Assembly: GCA_963682175.1 (NCBI GenBank)
Contig: OY821782.1
Location: forward strand, 25,689,741 to 25,753,740
Direction: 5' to 3'
DNA from: Triglochin maritima
Taxonomy: Eukaryota > Streptophyta > Magnoliopsida > Alismatales > Juncaginaceae
Length of the DNA: 64,000 nt
Part shown: in pieces, positions 34,598-45,789 of the stretch
How the letters are laid out: the number at the start of each line of letters is the position of its first letter
Numbering within the stretch: position 1 is the stretch's first letter
Made by a program: the position numbers and the translations under genes
The notes under the pieces: generated by a model
Database searches by the model: none
What the model was told of the DNA's origin: nothing
The model's input: the letters and a program-made list of their open reading frames with translations, nothing else

Positions 34598-35938
34598 AAT
34601 ACCCCCACACCTAACTTTTGCTAGTCCCAAGCAAAACAAAGAAAGGGAAAAATGAAAGAAAGAAAAAATCAGTCCACACACCGAGCCTAATGAATCATTC
34701 GTGCAAGTTAATTAAGGACTTAAGTGAAAGACATGGACAACCTTAACATCCTCAAGTGATACAACGTATAAAGTCCATTAAGATTCTTATTTGTGCCAAT
34801 TTTTTTCTTTTTGTTTTCTTAGTTTTTGTTTTTTTTTTCTTTTTTTCTAGTTGGTGTGTAATTCTCCCAGGGTCAGGTTTCATGCATCATTGCCTATGAG
34901 GACTTACACTATCACGTACACCTTTCCACACATCCCTAGATAGGGTGATTCATACCGCCCGTGTAACAGGAGTTCGGTCGGCGCATCCCAAGTTAGATGA
35001 CTCGAAAGCACCAGGCACTAAGTCCCTCACACCTACTTTCCCGAGTGATAGGACTCGTGCGAGAAGAGAGAACACATGCTCACTTATTTCTTATCTAGAC
35101 TTGAACCAAAACCCTTACATTTAAAGTTTCACAATAAGATTTTAAAGGTCTCTGACTACGACAAACTTCCTTAGACTATCAGACACGAATTATTCGACTC
35201 ACTAGGTTTAGGGTGGACTTCGTTATATGTTTGAGTACTGAAACCCTATGATTACACGCCCACCGAAGGAAGACCGGGGTGCATCCTTAGGACTCGCTAA
35301 GACCTAAAGACGGTATATTAGATATCCTAATGCATCATGTTCAAGTCAATTCAGGGAGCTTCTCTTTTTACTTTGCCTCTCAACGGTTTTGCACATGCTA
35401 AATACACGCAAAACCCACAAAACATTTTCTTTCGCAAACACATGAAGATTTTAAAAGAAATGTGAAAATTTAAAGCACTAGGAAAGCAAAAGAAGACAAG
35501 TCACCCAAGGATCATGACAAGAAGATATATCGATATTAAATAGAGCACACTGACATGACACTAACAATACAAACAAAAGAAAACAAAATAAAAGGAGAAA
35601 GACTCGACTATGTACATACGTAAAACACCCCCCACTTACTTCATGCATTGTCCCCAATGAATGTGAGCAGGGTACTACATGGATTTATGCATGAAAAAGA
35701 AAAGATCTCACCAACGTGAACCACAAAGGGAAGTTTATGGTTATGTTGATGGACAGAAACCAAAATTCCCCTCAAAACCTGTGAAATACTAAAGAAGTGA
35801 TATAAATACGTGAATGAAATGGGGCTCAAATACACAAGGATTGGGGCCCACAACAATCATTGCTCATTGGTGGAGTTTTTTGTTTTTTGTCTTTTTGAAA
35901 TATAACTATGTACAAAAATGCGCTCCCATTTTCATTAG
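34598..35938 (-). other. Element C 3' noncoding region
   Basis: It holds the PPT (34598-34612), 1 kb of sequence homologous to the same part of B and D, and the internal G tract (about 35625-35640). The two-hairpin block seen in A, B, D and E is deleted here. There are no genes. Confidence 0.75.
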
Positions 35939-37494
35939 TCATTGGACATCAAATAGGAACCCGCCATCTCTCGAGCCAGAAATGCAACTACATGGGCTCG
36001 CAACATAAGAAACAAGAGGATTGTTAAGAGGTTTATGTACCAAGGATGGCGGTTCATGCCTCTCAAAACAAGGGTCGGTGAAAGGAAATGGAAACAAAGA
36101 TGTTTTGCTTCCACAACAGACTTGAGGGTCATCAATGTATACCCTCCAACTGATATTTGGGTGCACCAAGATTATTTCATCCACACACGGTTACACTGTG
36201 GACTTATTACCCAGATGACGAAGTCCAAAAATAGAATTGCTTGACCACCTGGCACCCTTGTAAGCATTGTGGTCATTTGATGCCTCTTGAGAATGAGAAC
36301 GATACGAGGTATGAATGAGAGTTGAAACTCTGTCAGGTTGTTTGAAATGTAGGGTATCAGGTGGTTGATTCTTAACCCACATGGGGTCCTCAACAGATAT
36401 ACAGTGAAGAGCAGGTGGCCTAGAGGACACAAAAATGGTATCTTGTGGCGCAAGAGCCACATGATCGAAAGGCCACATGATCACAAGATAAGGCACCTTC
36501 TTGTGCCAGCCTAGGTGAAACAACTTCACGGCCATCAGGATCTCCATTGAACAATTCTCTGAAATACTTGAAGGTGCCTTCGACTTCAATCTCATCCGTG
36601 CCTGGATAAGGTTGACCCCAACAGGGTATCGAAGGCACCTGGCTTCTTGCTGATGGTGAAGATGTTGAAATCAATGCATTGACTACCATAAGTCGAGCGC
36701 ATCAGACCATTGCGACAATTGATCAGGGTATTGGAAGTTGCTAGAAATGATCGCCCCAAAATAACATGAATTTGTCCAAGTGGGTTTGACACAGGTTCAG
36801 TATCCAAACCAAAGAAATCGACTGGATAAATGAACTATCCTACTTTGATCAGAACATCTTCCACCACGCCCCTCGGTTTCTTCATAGACCTATCAACCAA
36901 TTGAAGAGTGATTTTTTTTGTTTGAGGTCTCCAAGACCGAGGTGGACGTAGACTAAATACGACAGAAATTAACATATGCACCAAGGTCCAATAAAGCTCG
37001 ATGTATTGACACCTCACCAATCACACAAGAAATAGTAGGGCAACCAGGGTCCTTGTATTTGACTTGCGTGGGTTGTGATAACAATGAACTCACATTAGCA
37101 GCAAGGAAAGCTTTCTTGGGAACATTGGTTTTCCTCTTCTTGGTGCATAAATCCTTGAGCCTTGGCATAAGGTGGCATTTACTGAATCATCTCCAACAAA
37201 GGAATGTTTACCTTAACTTGCCGAAGGATTTTAAGCATTTTGTCATGCTGATCAGAAGTTTTCTTTTTAAGGTGCTTAGGGAATGATGCCTTTGGGGCAT
37301 AAGGATCTTTCGAAGGAACCTCAGTACTCTGGTCCATAGAAACATGAGTGGGGACTTCAGAATCTAATTCCTTCGACACATGATGAGACAAGGGGACCTT
37401 AAGGTTCAGCCCCAATGTGGAAATAAATGTAGAAGGAACCTCAGGAACATGCTCTTTCCTGGAAGTATTTATGGAAGGAACCTTAGGATCCGGT
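35939..37494 (-). pseudogene. Element C gag-protease, C-terminal half
   Basis: Fragments in several frames on the minus strand show the sequence before the protease (PNHxxx-free linker with KTSDQHDKMLKIL), the stretch NVPKKAFLAANVSSLL and YKDPGCPTISCVIG ahead of the protease site, then VDRSMKKPRGVVEDVLIKVG, the block LGRSFLATSNTLINCRNGLM and DFNIFTISKKPGAF. The special C-terminal segment follows with NISWRVYIDD and FLFDVQ. Several stops and shifts break the frame. The upstream part continues beyond the insert at 40573. Confidence 0.8.
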
Positions 37495-40400
37495 TGTTAG
37501 GATATATGGCCCTCTAATCACTACATAATTACGGAATTAAAATGCTAATTGAAGGATTTAAGGAAGAGACAATTGTGAACCACAAATTCGTCGACACCGG
37601 AGTTTAGAGACGTTCAACACCGCACCCCGGTCCTAGTACTTCTCGCAAGCCTCACTCGATCCTCTGAGCCCCACTTACAGTTCCACTAACCGATCTCCGT
37701 TCCGGGCCAAGATCAACACCGTTTACAACCACTGCGCCTCGCGAACAACCTCGCCTTGCTCGTGTCTCCTCTCACAACCTGAGAGGGAGCTTCCTTGAGG
37801 CTTTACAACTCTTTGGTGATTCTTGAATATGGAGTGGAATTACAATCCAACTAACACTCTATACTTGAGCACACTTGAATATTGACATGGAATTGAATAT
37901 GCAAGTGGTGAAGTTTTGGCTTGAGTATTGAGGATTGAGAGCTTGAAGATGAAGAGGAATTGGCTTTGAGTATTGGATAGATAGAGAGTGTTCAAGAGTC
38001 TCAAAGCCAAAGTGGGGTCCTATTTATAAGCCTTCAAGCTCTACTAGCTGTTTGAGAGTTGGTGGGGGAAATGGATCAATGAGAAGCAAGATCTGACTTA
38101 AGCCCGGGCATATTTTAGACCATGTTCGGTCGACCATTCATGTAATGATAGTGCGAGACAAAAAGGTTTGATTGGTATAAATTAAACATACGGTTGACCG
38201 AATAGGATTTGAATCACCGTTCACCAACTTCCAATAACTATTATCAATTTAGCCCTAATAAGTTTGGTTAACCGAATTCCATTCGGTTCACCGTTCCAAG
38301 GTGGACAGTAGGATTAGTTGGGCTCTAATTACTCAAGTTTGGTTGACTGTGTACATTTCGGTAGACCAAAGTTAGCGTGGGTTTTGCGCTGACAGTTATA
38401 GCTCAAATAGTCGTTAGGTACAACGGTCAAGTGCCACGTGTAAATAGCCGTTAGGTGCCTAAAGCCAAGAAGGACTCGGTTGACCGATAGGTATTCGATC
38501 ATCCGAATTAGGACAAATCAATTTGGCTATAGGGACTTGTGATTGACATCATTTCATGCTTATATTTGTACCTTATATCCATTATCTTACACCTAAGCAA
38601 TGCTACGTGACGAGTTTTATGTTTAGTTTTCAGGAATAAAGAGGTTTGAAGAGAAGAGCCATGAAAGGACCCAAAAGCAGGAAAAGGACTTAATTGTGAG
38701 ACCTAAGGACCAAGATGCAATGGAGAAGGACCTGATCGTAAGACCGAAGGACCTAAGAGCAAAACAAGAAACTCCACACCATCATGAGGAGTATTTTGGC
38801 AATTCGATTCGGGTCGGAGCTCCAATAAACAAAGTAGATGCATCAAAGACCAACAAAGACCACCAGGAAAGCCCACAACCAAAACCAACTCGATCTGGAT
38901 CATATAGACCGCCAATTGGCGGTCTTGGACCGCTAATTGGCGGTCCATATGTCTCCAGATCCGCTAAGATTTGTGCTAGGCTTGTATTAGTGTATTCTTA
39001 GTCTATTTGTGGTGTTGGTTTAGTCCCACATCGGGGGATTATCCCAGATTAGCTTTTTCCATGCTTATAAATAGAACTCTTCACCTCCCATTGTATCCAT
39101 CTCTCTCTTTGGTGGCCACCTTCCCTACTAAGAGTGAAGCCTTGAAGCAAAACTCTGGTGGAGGAAGAGCTACTTGTAATTGAGTGAGTTAATAATAGAA
39201 GTTTTCCTTTAATTGTGTTGTTTCTCTCTTAGTTTAATTTCCTTCCATATGCATGTTTGCTTGTTTGTTTTGTTTTATGCTTCTTTAATATTTCTTGCTT
39301 GATTAGTATAAATTTCATTTCAGTATTATGCTTGCTTTTGTTAATATAGTTAGTGTAATGAGTAGTGAGTAGTTCCATCCCCATTTCGGGGGTGGAGAAA
39401 TATGTGATATAATCATGTAGTGTATTAAGTGTGTGTTATCTTAATCCCTTGAGCTTTAAATGATTTCCATAACCATCTAATGGGTCTCCACTCTTATCTT
39501 TGATATGCTAATGCTCTTGAATGAAGCTTAGCTTATGCTTTGATTAGTGGATCTATTTTATGGGGAATGATAAGGTTAGGATATGGATAGGAATTAATAT
39601 TGGAAACACAAGTTGTAGTGTATGAACTCTTGTTGCCTTTACCTTAGCTAATGTCTTGTATGTTTTAATGATGTAGTCTTATCTTAATTCATGTGGAGGC
39701 ATAGTAGGGTCTAGTCTTTATACTTGAGTTCATTTAGCTTCATTCCAATTATTGTCTTGTATGTTTTAATGATGTAGTAAAATCTTAATTCATGTGGAGG
39801 CAAAGTTGGATGTAGTTTTATGATTTCATGCACTACATGTTGTGAGGAGCTTGATTACACACACACACCACACACACATCTTTATGTTAACATCATTTCT
39901 CTACCCCCTTTGGGGTTTAGTTTTTCTTGCTTCTTTTCCATTTCCATTTGCGTCTTAGTGTAGTTTAGTGTAACCAACCTTTCTTCCATTTCTTTACCTC
40001 TCGCCTTCGCACAAACCAAGTGTCGACACACCTCCCAGTGGACGACCCGTATTTGCCACCGCTTCAACGTAGCCGTGCACTTGCGGTTAAATATAAAACG
40101 AGATCAATCAACTTGATTCAAGTGTGACCGTTGGAGCAAAGTCTAAAATGGGTCCAGGGCTATTCGGTCGATCGAAGGTAGTTCGATCTTCCGTCGGGGC
40201 AATTCCAGATAACACCTATGGTTTACTGATGGGAAGTATACGGGTAACTGATAGGTGTTCGGTGAACTGAACTACAAAGGTTTTGGTTGACCGTAAGAGG
40301 TTCGATTTACCGAATCTTGACGGGACATAATCCTAGTGCTCAAGTTTACATTAAACTTTATGGACTGATAAATACAAAATTACATGTCTTGGTCCAAAGC

Positions 40401-40572
40401 TTTGATTACAAGTCTTGAATTTTTATGTCTTTGTCCCAATGCTCATTTCCTTGATTGTCTTGATCAACCTATTAAGATGATTGCAAGTATACAAGTATGT
40501 ATGCAATGCATGTAATCGTGTTTGCTCACATTGATTGATTAAGATTAGTTTGATTAATCATCAAAATTAATA
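37495..40572. mobile_element. unclassified LTR-like insert in element C, with a solo LTR inside
   Basis: The gag-protease frame of C stops at 37494 and resumes at about 40573, so the stretch between is an insertion. It starts TGTTAGGATATATGG. Without the inner solo LTR it is about 1.5 kb, with no ORF and a TATA-like TATTTATAAGCC near 38030. Motifs like CGGTTGACCGA recur (38195, 38477, 40283). I could not find a target duplication and the right edge is uncertain. A solo LTR of a Ty1/copia or other LTR element is the most likely reading. Confidence 0.5.
38540..40110 (+). repeat. solo LTR of the Athila-like family (longer subtype)
   Basis: This 1571-bp LTR is flanked by ACTTG on both sides (38535-38539 and 40111-40115). 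Starts TGATTGACATC, ends AGATCAATCA. Two palindromes (38907-38924 and 38927-38946), TATA box about 39066-39075. It has a ~100-bp internal repeat (39651-39702 and 39752-39805) with TGTCTTGTATGTTTTAATGA. Confidence 0.92.
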
Positions 40573-40858
40573 TAGATTAACGCCAAAAAGACAACACCAA
40601 CTCCCTTATAGATGCAGATATCACCGCAAGTCTGGTGACACCAAGAGATGGTGATTGCAAGGAAGACATCCCAATATGGTTGTCCACCTCCTTACCGTAC
40701 CTCAAAGTATGAATCACATTAAGATGATGGGTCAGTTCAGAGGTAGCTTGAGGTACAAGGGGCCTTCCTTGAGAATGGGTACCCTGGGGTTTCACCTCGG
40801 CTTGACTCGACAACTGACCCTTCTCACGTTCATGGAGATGATGAGCAAACTGGTTGAC
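40573..40858 (-). pseudogene. Element C gag linker fragment
   Basis: A minus-strand frame with HTLRYGKEVDNHIG matches the VTLRNGKQVDNHIS stretch of B and D. It is bounded by the insert on the left and by element D on the right. Joining across D at the TTGAC duplication restores homology to the coiled-coil-like stretch of B, which confirms that D is an insertion here. Confidence 0.75.
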
Positions 40859-42232
40859 TGATTGACATCATTTCATGCTTATATTTGTATCTTATATCCA
40901 TTATCTTTCACCTAAACAATGCTATGTTACGAGTTTTATGTTTAGTTTTCAGGAATAAATAGGTTTGAAGAGATGAAGCATAAAAGGACCCAAAAGCTGG
41001 GAAAAAGGACTGAATTGTGAGATCTGGGGACTAAGATGCAAAGGAGAAGGACCTGAATGTAAGACAGAAGGACCTAAGAGCAAAACAGAGAACTCTACAC
41101 CATCAGGTCGGAGCTCCAATAAACGAAGTAGATGCATCTAAAACCACCAAATACACTAAGCAAAGCCCCGCACCAATTCCAGATGGATCCGGACTTTTTA
41201 GACCGCCAATTGGCGGTCCAAGAACGCTAATTGGTGGTCACTTTTGGCCCAAATCCGTTAAGATTTCTCTGGGTTACGTATTAGTGTATATTTAGTCCAT
41301 TTCTGGTAATTTTTTAGTCCCACATCAGGGAATTGTCCCGGATTAGCTTTTTCCATGCCTATAAATAGAACTCTTCACCTCCTATTGTAATCACTCCATA
41401 TTTTAAGTGGCTATTCTTCCTACTAGAATTGAGGCCTTGAAGCACACAATAAAGTAGGAGGATGCTACTTTTAATGTGAGTCATTTTAATACAAGTTTTC
41501 TTTATTATGTTGTTTGTTTTATGTTTCTTATTTTCCTTTGCTTAATCTCATTTCATTAGTTTTATTAGCTTAGTTAATATGCTTTCTTTGTTTAGTTTAA
41601 TAATTAGTGTAATGTTTAGTGAGTAGTTCCATCCCCTTTGGGGGTGGAGTAGATGTACATACATGCAAATGAGAATGGATTGAATGCTTTATTTCCAATG
41701 TGTTGATAAAACATGAATGTATGCTTGCTTGTTTAGGATAGAATTTATAACTTGATGAGTTTTGCCAAAATGATTAGACACCTCTCATGCTTGTTTAGGT
41801 TCTGAAATAAACATCTTGCATATGTAAATGCTAATCAACTAAGTTGGTGAATAGATTGATAGGTTTTGCCACAACATTTAGAAACTTCCTATGCATGATA
41901 ACACCACCTTTATTTGTGCTTAAAGAATGTGTTCAACACCCACCTCTTTGCTTGTGTGCACTCACTCCACCCCTTAGGGGTTTTCCCATTTCTGTATTCC
42001 AGCATTCTTCTTTTGTTCTTAGCTTAGTTGTCATTTCATTGTTTGTTTCTCTCGTTCGCATTTCATACTTCTTACTGTAGTTTAGTGTAGAGTAGCATAA
42101 TCAATCTTTCTCCCCCAATTTTTGCCACTTCATTTCTGATAAACAAAAGGCTGCTCACCTCCCTGAGGAGGACCCGTACTTCCACCGCTTCATCGCGGCC
42201 GTGCACTTGTGGTTTAATTAAAACGTTCAACA
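40859..42232 (+). repeat. Element D 5' LTR
   Basis: Starts TGATTGACATC, ends CGTTCAACA. A palindrome lies at 41201-41218 with a decayed second copy to its right, and a TATA box at 41359-41368. It lacks about 28 bp (near 41105) that the 3' LTR retains. Confidence 0.95.
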
Positions 42233-42238
42233 AGTTTT

Positions 42239-42256
42239 TGGCGCCGTTGCCGGGGG
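42239..42256 (+). promoter_or_regulatory. Element D primer binding site (tRNA-Asp)
   Basis: TGGCGCCGTTGCCGGGGG follows the LTR after the six-base spacer AGTTTT, matching the 3' end of tRNA-Asp. Confidence 0.88.
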
Positions 42257-42265
42257 AACTGATAG

Positions 42266-42354
42266 GGAACTGGACCAGATGTGGACATGTGAGGTGCACC
42301 TTGTTGGTTTTGGAGCTCAATCGAATCCATACGGCGCATTAAGGCTGCCATGCG
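42266..42354 (-). other. inverted gag fragment in element D
   Basis: This stretch reads in the opposite sense to the rest of D. It matches the plus strand of the minus-oriented element B at about 24530-24610 (GGAACTGGACCAGATGTGG start, CGCATTAAGGC near the end). The homologous sense copy in E is at about 56130-56220. The right junction shares GCG with the sequence that follows. Confidence 0.85.
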
Positions 42355-42393
42355 CAAACCACCAATCAATCGGGTTTCCCAAATTCCAATAAT

Positions 42394-44196
42394 ATGGAAA
42401 CCCGATTCAATTCGCTTGAGACCTTGACTCGTGGACTTGAAAACTCAATGAAAATTTTTATGTTAACTACGAGTCAAGTTCTCACTTCAAATCAGCAAAC
42501 CATCAAATCTCTAGAGCTTCAGATGGGCCAATTGGCTCAGTCTGTACATGAAAGAGAGAGAGGGTCTTTTCCTAGCCAGCCTGAGGCTAACCCCCGTGTG
42601 TACCAGCAACAACACATGCAAAATGAGAATGTGGTACCTCGGGGGAGGCAAGTGAACCATGTGGAGGAACCTGTTCACCATGTCAATGCCATTGTTACCT
42701 TAAGAAATGGAAAACAGGTTGACAATCACATTTCCTTGCCACACCCACCACCATCTATGCAGCCCCTCAGTGGGAATGGTGGTGAAGAAGAGGCTGAGGG
42801 TGAGGGTAATACACCAAGGCTTCCTTCTCAGGCACCGCAGAAAACCTACCTGCCAAAAGCTCCCTATCCAAATTGGTTAACCAAAAAGCAGAGTGACAAT
42901 GTGGACAAGATATTAGAGGTGTTTAAGCAAGTAAATGTTAACATCCCCTTGTTGGATGTCATCCAACAAATACCTCAATATGCCAAAGTGTTGAAGGGTC
43001 TCTGCACAACGAAGAGGAAGACCAATGTTCCTAAGAAAGCATTCTTGGCTGCAAATATCAGCTCACTTTTGTCCAATCCTACCTACACAAAATACAAGGA
43101 CCCTGGGTGTCCTACTATTCAGTGTACGATAGGGGACACTAGAATGAGTAATGTTTTGCTTGATTTAGGATCAGCGGTCAACCTCCTCCCATTCTCTGTT
43201 TATAAACAGTTCAACTTGGGAGAATTGAAACCAACGAAGATCACCCTCCAATTGGCGGATAGATCCATTCGTATTCCCTTGGGGATTATCGAGGATGTGC
43301 TTATCAAAGTTGGAGATTTTATATTTCCAGTCGATTTTGTTGTCCTGGATACCAATCCTGTTGCGAACACCCACTCTCAAATACCTTTGATTTTGGGTAG
43401 ACCATTTCTAGCAACTTCCAACGCCTTAATTAATTGTAGAAATGGTCTCATGAAGCTCTCATTCGGTAACATGAGTTCCGAGTTTCATGTGTTCAACTCT
43501 GGTAGGCAACAGGAACCCATGGATGAACCTGTAAATCTCAATCTCATCCGCCAATTAGAGAAAGCACCGCAAAACCAACGACCACCTCTAACCCCAATGC
43601 AACCCGTTGAGAATGTTCGTGGGCCCAGCGAAAACTCATTGCCTGTCTTCGCAATGCAACAGAGTGAGCTGGCCTCGAACATGAATGTCCAAAGGGAGTG
43701 TTCGTTCCATGATTCAGTTGAGAGTACTAGTGAGAGTGAGACACCTCATCATATGCCTATACCAGAAGGTGTCTTTATCTCATGTCCCTTGGCCACTGAG
43801 CCATTTGAGCTTCATTTGGACTCCAACAAGGACCCACCTATGACCGAGCTTTTTATTGATGATCTAAATGATGGTGGGAGGTCCTTGTTGGATGACTTGG
43901 GGAGAAGCCCCATTCGTAGTGATGCAAGTCTGCTGCATCCATCGAATGAGCCTGAGGAACTCATTCCGATGCACCCGCCTATTGGTTGGAGGGTTTTCTT
44001 GGATGAGCAATTAAACCCTAGTGAGGCAACACAACTTCATTCTTTGTTGCCAACACCCAACCAATATCATGAGGGGTTCGAGCCTTTCAGCTTTGACCTT
44101 TCACCCCTCATGACACCTCAGAGTACCAATGAAGTTTGCCCATTTCGGCAAGTCTCTGGTCCTCAAAACTTGATGTTCTCATTTGATGTTCCTTGA
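42394..44196 (+). CDS. Element D Gag C-terminus, protease and lineage-specific C-terminal segment
   Basis: An uninterrupted 600-codon ORF. It starts in the linker after the zinc knuckle, which itself is lost with the rearranged 5' part, so the ATG at 42394 is an internal Met of the ancestral protein. The Athila-type protease has its catalytic Asp at residue 257 (LLDLGSAVNLLP) and LILGRPFLATS near residue 335. The protease-RT linker is followed by acidic sequence and the C-terminal segment with WRV at residues 532-534, ending FSFDVP. Where autonomous Athila elements go on into RT, this frame stops. If made, the protein could at most supply protease activity. The open frame in a structurally damaged copy suggests a recent insertion. 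Confidence 0.82.
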   Translation: METRFNSLETLTRGLENSMKIFMLTTSQVLTSNQQTIKSLELQMGQLAQSVHERERGSFPSQPEANPRVYQQQHMQNENVVPRGRQVNHVEEPVHHVNAIVTLRNGKQVDNHISLPHPPPSMQPLSGNGGEEEAEGEGNTPRLPSQAPQKTYLPKAPYPNWLTKKQSDNVDKILEVFKQVNVNIPLLDVIQQIPQYAKVLKGLCTTKRKTNVPKKAFLAANISSLLSNPTYTKYKDPGCPTIQCTIGDTRMSNVLLDLGSAVNLLPFSVYKQFNLGELKPTKITLQLADRSIRIPLGIIEDVLIKVGDFIFPVDFVVLDTNPVANTHSQIPLILGRPFLATSNALINCRNGLMKLSFGNMSSEFHVFNSGRQQEPMDEPVNLNLIRQLEKAPQNQRPPLTPMQPVENVRGPSENSLPVFAMQQSELASNMNVQRECSFHDSVESTSESETPHHMPIPEGVFISCPLATEPFELHLDSNKDPPMTELFIDDLNDGGRSLLDDLGRSPIRSDASLLHPSNEPEELIPMHPPIGWRVFLDEQLNPSEATQLHSLLPTPNQYHEGFEPFSFDLSPLMTPQSTNEVCPFRQVSGPQNLMFSFDVP

Positions 44197-45789
44197 CCAA
44201 ATGATTATGAGAATATCTTGGTTGATGTATATATCATGTAACAAAAAAAAAGAAAAAAAAAGAAAAAAAAAGTGTGTAATAAAAGACTCCTTCAGTGAGC
44301 ATCGATTGTTGTGGGCCCCAACCCTTGTGTACTTGGGCCCAATCTCTTCACGTATTTATCTCCCTTCTTCAGCTTCTCACAGGTTTTGAGGGAATTCGGG
44401 TTTGTGTCCATCAACATGACCCTGAACGTCCCTTTGTACTTCATGTTGGTGAGATCTTTCCTTTTTCATGCATATCTACATGTAGTATCTTGTTCACATT
44501 CATTGAGGACAATGCATGACGTAGGTGTGGGGGGGTGTTTTACGTGTGTACATAGTCGAGTCTTTTTCTTTTGATTTTGTTTTGTTTTTGTGTGTATTGT
44601 TAGGGTCATGTTAGTGTGCCGCATTTAATATCGATATATCTGCTTGCCATGATCCTTGAGTGACTTGTGTTCTTTTGCTTGCGTAGTGCTTTAAAATTTT
44701 CACATTTCTTTCAAAATCTTCATGTGTTTGCGAAAGAAAATGTTTTTGTAGGTTTTGCGTGTGTTTAGCATGTGCAAAACCGTTGAGAGGCAAAGTAAAA
44801 AGAAAGCTCCCAAAATTGTCTTGAACTTGATGCATTAGGATTTCTAGTTTACTGGCTTTAGGTCTTAACGAGTCGTTAGGATGCACCCTGGTTTTCCCTC
44901 GGGGGTCGTGTAATCATAGGGTTTCAGCACTCAAACATTTAAAGAAGTCCACCCTGAACCTAGTGAGTCAAATAATTCATGTCTGTTAGTATAAGGAAGT
45001 TTGTCGTAGTCAAGGGCCCTTAATCTCTTTTTGTGAAACTTAAGTGTAGGGGTTTTGGTTCCCATGTAGATAAATGAATAAGTGGTGTTAGCTCTTCTCG
45101 CACGGCTCCTATCACTCGGGAAAGTAGGTCTGGGGGGCCTTTGTGCCTGGTGCTTTCGAGTCATCTGACTTGGGATGCACCGACCGAACTCCCGTTACAC
45201 GGGTGGTAGGGATCGCCCTATGTGGAGATTTGGGGGAAGGTGTACATGATAGTGTAAGTCCTCATAGGCAATGATGCACGAAACCTGACCCTGGGAGAAT
45301 CAAACACCAACCAATAAACTGCTCCAAAGAAAAAGAAAAAAAGAAAAAGAAAAGAAAAAAGAGAGTCAAATAAGAACCAAAATGGACTTTACACATTGTA
45401 TCACATTCAGAAGTTAAGGTTGCCCATGTCTTTCGCTGAAGTCCTTAACGAACTTTCACGAATAACTCATTAGGCTGGGTGTGTGGACCAATTACATATA
45501 TAGAGTCGACCCGTAGTATTACCGCATCCCATGATCGACAATATGAGTCCGACGAGTCGTGTAGCTAGATTGATTAATGCATCTTGTTCGGATTTTGTGG
45601 GTATATCCGCTAAAAACCCTCAGAAGACAACACTCCTCCTCCTTGGCGACAAGGAGTTTTAACGGCTTGTTGCACGTGCTAAGTGCAACCGTGATTCCTA
45701 CGAAAGTGAGTTAGGATTTCTTGTTTTTCGTATGCTTTTCTCTTTCTTTGTTTTGCTCGGGACTAGCAAAAGTTAGGTGTGGGGGTATT
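44197..45789 (+). other. Element D 3' noncoding region
   Basis: Contains an A-rich run (44240-44272), the internal G tract after GACAATGCATGA (44522-44540), about 1.2 kb of noncoding sequence shared with B and E, the two-hairpin block (45664-45720) and the PPT GGTGTGGGGGTATT (45776-45789) next to the 3' LTR. The short ORFs here are not conserved as proteins. Confidence 0.8.

Noticed and set aside
37490..40577. Target duplication for the 37495 insert
   Set aside because: The flanks CCGGT and CCAAA do not match, so I left the right edge approximate.
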